A program made the translations under genes and the position numbers. A stretch of DNA of 64,000 nt from the NCBI GenBank assembly GCA_031002005.1, contig JARYHS010013630.1, forward strand, positions 33,691,504 through 33,755,503. The letters run 5' to 3'. This document shows, in pieces, positions 57,304 through 64,000 of this stretch. Source of the DNA: Vandiemenella viatica (lineage: Eukaryota; Arthropoda; Insecta; Orthoptera; Morabidae). The notes under the pieces are model-generated. The model was not told the origin of the DNA, did not search any database, and saw nothing but the letters and a program-made list of their open reading frames with translations. How positions within the stretch are numbered: the stretch's first letter is position 1; each line of letters starts with the position of its first letter.

Positions 57304-57916
57304 TTTTTCTTTTTTAAAAAATTATTTTTAAAATCATGAGCATAGATAGTTGCGTGTCAGCAATGGTAAAAATTTTATATTAGCATAAAGCCACGAAAAC
57401 ACCACCAGTTGCTTAAAAGTTTTTTTTTTATTCTTTTGAAACTTTACTGCAGTTTCGACGAATACAGGTTTGTCTTCTTCAGAAGTATGACACGTTAAAA
57501 TTACATAGGCGGAGACATTATCACAATTCAGTCACTTTCGTGCGAAAGTTGCACATCGTCAGAATTCTTCCTTCCATCTACTAGACAACATCTGTATGAA
57601 GCGGGCGACTTCCGCCAAAGAATAAAAAACTTTTAAGCAACTGGTGGCGTTTTCATGGCTTTATGTTAATATAAAATTTTATTATTTTTTTTTCTTTTAA
57701 CTGCTTAATGTCTCTTAACAGCGAGGTCTTTAGAGACGGGATGGGGGAAGAGGAATGGGAAGGAACTCGGCCATGGCCTTTTGAAGGAAGCATCCCAGCA
57801 TTTGCCTGGAGTGATTAGGGAAACCATGGGAAACCCAAATCTGGATGCCCGGAAGGGGATTCGAACCGCCGTCCTCCTGAATGCGAGGCCAGAATGCTAA
57901 CCATTACACCACCACG
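57304..57916 (-). mobile_element. SINE-1 inserted in LINE-D, itself carrying a MITE
   Basis: SINE body and head at about 57690-57916 (GGCCATGGCC, GGAAGCATCCCAGCATT, B box complement GGATTCGAACC near 57858). Its T-rich tail is split by a foldback element, so the outer edge lies near 57304. Flanks AGACCTATACTT (57292-57303) and AGGCCTATACTT (57923-57934) are an 11-of-12 target duplication, and LINE-D coding sequence joins across it. Confidence 0.8.
57369..57680. mobile_element. Foldback MITE with about 62-bp terminal inverted repeats
   Basis: Arms 57369-57432 and 57620-57680 are inverted copies with only a few differences (AAAATTTTATATTAGCATAA; CACCAGTTGCTTAAAAG). The loop carries the ribozyme-like motif at 57452-57482. 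It sits within the T-tail of SINE-1. The class is unknown; an origin from Penelope-like terminal repeats is possible. Confidence 0.8.
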
Positions 57917-58410
57917 CTTGGTAGGCCTATACTTGACTATTGCAGCATTGGTCGCATCATCAGATCACACTAATTCAACAGATTCAGAATCTTAAAAATA
58001 AGTTCATAAGGCTTATAGGTTGGTCATCGACACCTGCACAGGAACTATGAGGCTAGCAGCGCCATAGAATGCATACAGAGACTAGGTAACAGAATACCTC
58101 CTGAACTTGATTTTTTCATTAACAGTGTTGCTGTTTTCAAGCAAGTACTCATACATGAGTGGAGTCAGCAATGATGGACTTAGCACAATTACTGTCTATT
58201 ATTTCCTGTAATAATTTTTAATTTTCTGTGTTGAGTCTTCTTATTAGTTTTTGAATATTAAATAATTTTCTCTTGCGTAATTATTTTTCTAGTTTCAGTA
58301 ATATTATCCAATACTTGCTATTTTCTGTCATCTTCTTGTTTTCACTGTAACTAATTGTACATAAATAGTGATAATTGTGTTTACTAAATAGCTATCATAA
58401 GATATACTAA

Positions 58411-58948
58411 TCATTGCTGGATCTAATGGGGGGCAAACCGGGGCTCTTGCCCTGGGCGACAACTTCAGGGGGGTGCCAAAATCATGTGTTGGTGGCATCT
58501 TTTTATAGGCACCAGGGCGAAATATTCATGTGCTGCCGACCCTTTTTTTTTAGGTAAAGCGCCGTGGTACACTGACCATGGTGGCAACTTGAAAGGATAG
58601 ACAGAGCGGCCTTAAAACGGAATGGAATTCATTCCGTCATTGTTAGCAGGAACTCACGACATTCTTGGATTTATAAATTTTGCCATCTGACGTTCGCTTT
58701 CTTGCAGCTGCGTTGGAGTGATTAGCCCAGTTTAGTTTTGATATCTACTTTTGTGCTGAACGAGCTTAAATATTTATTACTGGAAACGAACCATTAACAG
58801 GTAAGGAAGAATCTATCGTTATCAAATATCTCTGCGTTTTTCATCCTTTGTCAACCCGAGGACCTATAAAAGGTCAAAAAAATTCTGATCATTAACTTAT
58901 ATGGGCCTTATTACTTACCTCTGTATATATTATGAACCAAACCTATTT
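58411..58948. other. No gene; GC-rich repeat-like patch
   Basis: About 58425-58570 has G-runs (ATGGGGGGCAAACCGGGG, then CAGGGGGGTGCC) and a T-run that recall nonautonomous hAT elements, but no terminal repeats or target duplication could be defined. Confidence 0.35.
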
Positions 58949-59513
58949 TGCTGCTTATCACAGGACTGGAAAAGTGCAATAGTACCGGTTATAAAGGAGG
59001 GGTGAGAAACAGAGTTGAGAATTACAGGCTAATCAGTTTGACATCAGTGGTAGGTAAATTAATGGAAAGATTCATATGCAACAACATCAGAAATATATGT
59101 GAGGAACATAAGTGGTTTTCAAGCAGGCAACATTGGTTCAGGCAAGGATATTCATGCGAATCTCAGTTGGTGGGATATATGCAAGATATTTCAAATGAAA
59201 TGGACAAGGGAGGCCAAATTGATAGTGTAGCACTAGATCTGTCTAAGGCATTTGACAGAGTAAGCCATAAAATGGTAGTAAATAAGGTAAAAACCATTGG
59301 AGTGGATAAGAAAGTCATTTGCTGGGTAGAAGAATTTTTAAAAGGTAGAAAACAGAAAGTTAGGGTAGGAAATGTAGTATCAAAAGAAGTGGAAGTAAAA
59401 ATGGGTGTGCCACAGGGTAGCGTATTGGGACCATTGCTATTCATTATTCTAATGAATAATTGTGTTGATTGTTTACTATCTGAAATTAGATTGTTTGCAG
59501 ATGACATAATGCT
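58949..59513 (+). mobile_element. LINE-A RT fragment, nearly identical to the reference copy
   Basis: Open across RT fingers and palm (GKLMERF to FADDIML; frame 58948-59532). From VGYMQDISNEMD to FADDIML the predicted protein is identical to the 48-52 kb copy, and the antisense frame is identical over 114 residues too, so the DNA must be almost identical there. It ends abruptly after the FADD codons, where minus-strand LINE-A sequence begins. Confidence 0.9.
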
Positions 59514-59714
59514 ATGGTGGCAATTTCCCTAAACACCCATCCTCCCCTTTTCCTGCACTCAGCTACATTTGCCGTCTACAAATTTTAGCTGTAAATTCTT
59601 TCAACGTTTTTGGTAAATTATTCGTCATTTCCCTTGGTAACTTATTCCAATCCCTGACACCCTTACCTAAAAAAGAGAATCATCTCACACCCTTATGCTT
59701 AATATCCAGTGCCA

Positions 59715-61397
59715 TGTAAGGACCTTAGAATTTGGGTAAATTCTGGTTTTCTTAGCTTAAAGCATAAGGGAGGGAGTAAGCTTTCCACTCAACATATAAT
59801 TTTCATTGCAATCATAGGATATGAGGAAACGTTTCATGCAGAAGTTGATACTGCTACCTAATTCAATAAATAGACCATTTTAAAAACATTAAAGTCACTC
59901 AAGATATAATACAAGTGCTAAATATAAATTTTTTAATAGTAAAGAACTTTTAAACCAACCTGGAATAGGGTAATCCATTATTATCCAACTTGTAAACAAT
60001 AGATTTTGTTATGTCATAATTTCACTGAGTCTTAACACTTTTAGATGTAGTAAAGTAATTTTAAAAAAAAAAAATAATAATAATTCAAAAGAAAGTTAAA
60101 TTCAGTAAAATTCCGTAGTTTCAGGCAGTGTAAATAGCTTAAATAAAATTTTAAATACTTCATGTAGAATACTTTGTCTTTTAACAATTTTTATCATATG
60201 TGTTCAGTAATTTCTCGAACTAAAAAGAAAATTTCCTGAAAGAACTAAAAATCCAGTATAACATAATTTCAGAACATTTCATGCAGTAGAACAGATTTTA
60301 AAGCAATTTTAAAGTTATTTCATCATCTGTCACAATGTGGCTTCATTCAAGAATTATTTCTGATTAAACCAAACCACTCCCGTAAATAAAATAACTGTTA
60401 AAACACGTAATTAAACTCAAAGAAAATTCTGATAACTTCACTTTTTCGATATAAGCAACACTTGAATAATTATAACCAAACATATTTCAAACACGATTTT
60501 TGACAAGCTAATAACTTTGCTATTTCACCACCGATCATAATAAAATTTACACCACTGGAATCAGGAATTAACATAGAACACGATAATTTGTAACTCAGCA
60601 AGGTCACCTAAATAGTGCTTAAATTAAGACAGAAATCGGGGAATCACTAGCTAACTTGTGGAAACTTTTAATCAATATGCCTGAAAACTAAATTTAATTA
60701 CAAGAAAGCTAATTATTTGTGAATTTTTACTAAACACTTTTCATAATCCTTGAAGGTCAGGCTACACATGAGTAAAGTTAGAACACATTCTATAACTACA
60801 CCTTTTTATATTATATGTCATGCGGATGGCCGTATATAGGTGGTGGCCCAGGAGAGGCGGTTGTCTGTATCCTGCGAACCTTGTGCAAAATTGACCTGCA
60901 CTCGGTATGGTGCGTCTGCTGGGCAAAACTAGGTAGTAGCCAGAAATAGTCGACTTGCATCATGGATGTGTCTCGGCCATATTGGGTTTTCATCATCAGT
61001 AACAGAAAGGAGTAGTGACTATGAACTTGTAAAATTTTCAATGGGGCTGGGTCGGTGATATTTTCTCTCTTCACAATCTACAATCTTTTGGAAATGTTTG
61101 ATTCAATAGCCTATTTGACTGTAAATGTTGTTTTTCCAAATGTGATTTTGAATAAACTTTAAATTTTTCAACAAGTGGACTTTTCAAATGTTTTAACCTT
61201 GAACAGTAACCATTTCTAAGCTTTTGGTTCAAATAAGTTTAGTGGTGGCCAATATGCATTACAGTTAAATATTCCAGGCAGGCACATGGTCAATTTAAAA
61301 TTATTTAATCAAATTTAACAGAACTTTCTACAAGGTAACATTCAGCTAAGGTATCGAGCCCTATACTAGCCCCGGTATAGCAGCTTGGTTCCTTACA
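59715..61397. mobile_element. Insertion with TGTAAGGA...CCTTACA ends, possible solo LTR
   Basis: 1683-bp block interrupting LINE-A exactly between the codons around GTGCCA and CAGCTT. The ends are TGTAAGGACC and the complement of TGTAAGGAACC. Such short TG...CA inverted ends suit a solo LTR; on the minus strand a TATATA box lies near 60833. The target duplication is not clean (TGCCA against GTCA). No coding sequence. A DNA transposon is the alternative. Confidence 0.4.
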
Positions 61398-63059
61398 GTC
61401 AGCTTATAGTCACGGCCATCTTTTCCCATCCATCCACCTTTTTTCATACAACCACCAATATCTTTCCATGCCTCATCACCAGTATACACCTTGTACACTC
61501 CCATGACCCTCTTCACCTTCCTCCTGTCTTGCAATGAATCCCATTCCAGCTCTTTTATCATATTTATTACTGATTGCATTCTGCGATAATTTCCAGAAAC
61601 AAATGTAGCAGCCCTTTTTTGCACCCTCTCCAACTCCTGTATTTGATACTCAAAATGTGTGTCCCATACTAAACTACCATATTCGAGCAATGGTCTGCCC
61701 AAAGTTTTGTAACTCAATTCCTTTACTTCCTTCATACATCCAATCATCACTCTCTCCAACAATTCCAGAAATTTGAAACCTTTTCCTACCACCTGTCCAA
61801 TGTGTCCTGCCCAGTTAAGCTTGTTATTAAATGTAATGCCAGGATATTCACATTTCAAGTCTTCAGCAAGCAATTCTTTCCCCACCTTATACTTTTAATC
61901 AACCTTTTCTTCTATTTTTGTGTACCTAATAAGCTAACTCTTCTTAGCATTTATCTTCATCCCATGTTTACCAACCCAACTAGATATCCTGTCCAGATCA
62001 CCCTGCAACTGTTAACAGTCCCCTACCAATTTGATCCTTTTATATAGCATTATGTCATCTGCAAATAATCTAATTTCAGATAGCAAACCATCAAAACAAT
62101 TATTCATTAGAATAATGAATAGCAATGGTCCCAAGACGCTACCCTGTGGCACTCCCATTTTTACTCACACTTCTTTTGATACTACATTTCCTACCCAAAC
62201 TTTCTACCTTTTAAATATTCTTTTACCCAGAAAATCACTTTGTCATCCACCTCAATAGTTTTTAACTTATTTTCTACCATATTATGGCTCACTTGTGTCA
62301 AAACCCTTTGACAGATCTAGTGCTACACTATAAATTTGGCTTCCCTTGTCCATTTCATCTGAAATATCTTGCATGTATCCCACCAACTGAGATTCCGATG
62401 AATATCTTTGCCTACTTGAAAACCACTTACACTCCTCAAATATATTTCTGATGTGGTTGCATATCAATCTTTCCATTAATTTAGCTATGACTGATGTCAC
62501 ACTGGTTGGCCTATGATTTTTGACTCTATTTCTCACCCCTCGTTTATGTACCGGCACTACCATCACACTTTTACAGTCCTGTGGTAAGCAGCAAGTATCC
62601 AGACTCAATTTAAATAATACTTTGAGATAAGGTACAATATCTTTAAGATATCTATAGTAATATTATCTACACCAGCCCCTTAATGTTTTTTCAGCTTTCT
62701 TATTTCCTTCATCATTTCCTCAGGATGAATTTCTAATTGTTTGGTATGTTCATTTCAAATTGTGTTGTTAAGCTCATTCTCTCCATCAGACCCTCCCAAT
62801 TCTGATTCATTGTCCCTAATGCTCTCACTAAACCAGTTACTTAAAATCTCTGCTTTTTTCATATCCTCAGTAACTTCTTCTTCATCCTTATCTATAAGTG
62901 TCTCAACCCCCTCCCTTCCCCTCAGTTTTCTAACATACAAATTTCTAGATGCAACAGTCAATGGTCCTCCTGCACTGACAATACTTTTCATAAATCCATC
63001 TTTAGCCACTACCATTGCTATTGTTAAGTCCTTGTTAGGTTGTCTTAAATATTACCTGC

Positions 63060-63575
63060 CAATATGGTGGTGTAGTTTGGGACCCATATTCTGAGTATCA
63101 AATACAGGAGTAGGTGCAAAGAAGGGCTGCAAGATTTGATTCTGGAAATTATAACAGAACGCAATCAGTAACAGATATGATAAAAGAGCTGGAATGGGAC
63201 TCAATAGAAGACAGAAGGAGGGTAAAGAGGGTCATGGGAGTGTACAAGGCATATATTGGTGATGAGGCATGGAAAGATTGGTTTAAGAATTGAAAGTAAT
63301 GCACAGAAGGGAAAAGATGACCATGACCACATACTGGCACTTGATTTCAGGCATGAGGGTGTAGGAAGATTCTCTTTTTTAGGTAAGGGTGTCAGGGATT
63401 GGAATAAGTTACCAAGAGAAATGATGAATAATTTGCCAAAAATGTTGAAAGAATTTAAAGTTAAAATTTGTAAAGGGTAAATGTAGGTGGATACAGAAAA
63501 GGGGGGAGAAGTGTGTTTAGGGAAAATGCCACAGAGCATGCATACCATTGCAATTTAATTTAGTTAGTTTAATAT
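63060..63575 (+). mobile_element. LINE-A 3' fragment inserted in another LINE-A
   Basis: 5'-truncated plus copy: C-terminal ORF2 segment (AGGTGCAAAGAAGGGCTGC; open frame 63256-63480 with RDWNKLPREM), 3' UTR and a degenerating AATTTAATTTAGTTAG tail at about 63553-63570. The minus-strand host LINE-A is continuous across it (TAAATATTACC on the left, CCCTGTTGTCTC on the right). Confidence 0.85.
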
Positions 63576-64000
63576 ACCCTGTTGTCTCTTAACTCTCTTA
63601 TGTCCTATTCCTACCAACCAGTTTAACCTCCTCGCCTCCCTTCTACAGTACACAGGTTCTCTACTTCTCGTTATTTTCTGGTTTGGAATAAATTTTTCTT
63701 CACCATTTCTTATTATCTACCTAAACTCTTCCCACATTGACTCTACTGTACTTGTGCCTTCCTTCCATTTGCTGAAACGTTATCTGAAATACTTCTTCAA
63801 ATTTGAAATCTGTGCCTTTTTATAATTGTACCTATCCCCCCCCCCCTTTCAATGTAGGCTGCTGGTTTACTGAATCCTCTAATATCCATCAGAACTGCTT
63901 CATGATCACTTATTCGTTCAGTTAGTTGATACCACACAAGGTTATCATCGAGCTTTATTAGGAATATATCCAAAAGATTTTGATCCCTGGTATTTTGCTC

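Larger units (their letters stand above)
54900..58410 (+). mobile_element. LINE-D retrotransposon, long but inactive
   Basis: Plus strand. Endonuclease start at 54957 (YYQNVNGSRTKLKELR, then VIILAETNLS), an endonuclease continuation with GDFNIPP near 55360-55380 and SDHQCI-like near 55610, then a linker (55609-55908), RT fingers and palm (55975-56613: HVVPVHKSG, NYRPV; 56620-56925: DFSKSFDKV, GVPQGSHLRPLLF), the FADD site disturbed by a 28-T run (56890-56917), and the thumb and C-terminus to 57317. After a SINE/MITE insertion the frame resumes near 57926 (RPILDYCSI) and fades out by about 58410. Several stops. Jockey/CR1-like by domain order. Confidence 0.85.
59514..64000 (-). mobile_element. 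LINE-A copy running off the window, with two insertions
   Basis: Minus-strand order matches the reference: 3' UTR and last codons 59514-59714, C-terminal domain and RT 61398-63055, linker and start of RT-proximal region 63577-64000. It is interrupted by an LTR-like block (59715-61397) and by a plus-strand LINE-A 3' fragment (63060-63575). The 3' tail is missing because the copy joins the plus fragment at 59513. Frames at 61361-61885 and 62282-62608 survive, with stops between. Confidence 0.85.

Overview
The window is nuclear DNA from an insect with a large, transposon-filled genome. The evidence is one gene of an insect thermo-TRP family, introns of about 11 kb, mariner, Tc1, hAT and Harbinger relics, tRNA-derived SINEs and four LINE families. 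The long introns suggest a polyneopteran such as a cockroach, termite or orthopteroid, but this is inference and no species marker is visible.

One host protein-coding gene can be read with confidence: a plus-strand ortholog of painless, a TRPA cation channel. It has three coding exons, 17794-17972, 29363-29720 and 40972-43368. Their splice sites and codon phases agree exactly (phase 2, then phase 0) and give a 977-residue protein. The order is ankyrin repeats, six membrane segments with a TRPA-type pore, a cysteine cluster and a C-terminal coiled coil. The ATG lies in a short CpG-rich block, and a poly(A) signal follows the stop at 43580.

The rest is largely mobile elements, many nested. I use local names. 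LINE-A is a CR1-like element with an SGNH-esterase ORF1 and an endonuclease/reverse-transcriptase ORF2. It has one nearly complete copy (48260-52080, minus) and more than a dozen fragments on both strands. LINE-B (19533-22060, minus), LINE-C (RTE-like tails at 6200-6760, 30200-30815 and 32050-32690) and LINE-D (54900-58410, plus) are other families. SINE-1 is a tRNA-headed family with eight or nine copies. DNA transposons are a mariner with a nearly readable transposase (36327-37661), an older mariner relic (281-820), a Tc1 relic with an internal foldback, several nonautonomous hAT elements with 8-bp target duplications, a Harbinger-type element with TTA duplications, and three foldback MITEs.

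Layout: 1-17.8 kb is 5' flank with SINEs, MITEs and relics. 17.8-43.6 kb is painless, whose two introns hold LINE-B, LINE-A, hAT, Tc1 and mariner insertions. 43.6-64 kb is 3' flank dominated by LINE-A copies inserted into or beside each other, with LINE-D, Harbinger and LTR-like insertions. I found no CRISPR array, no credible functional tRNA or rRNA gene, and no gene cluster resembling a new biochemical system. The most unusual material is the transposon architecture: self-nested LINE-A, hAT elements with exact target duplications, large palindromes, and ribozyme-like motifs.
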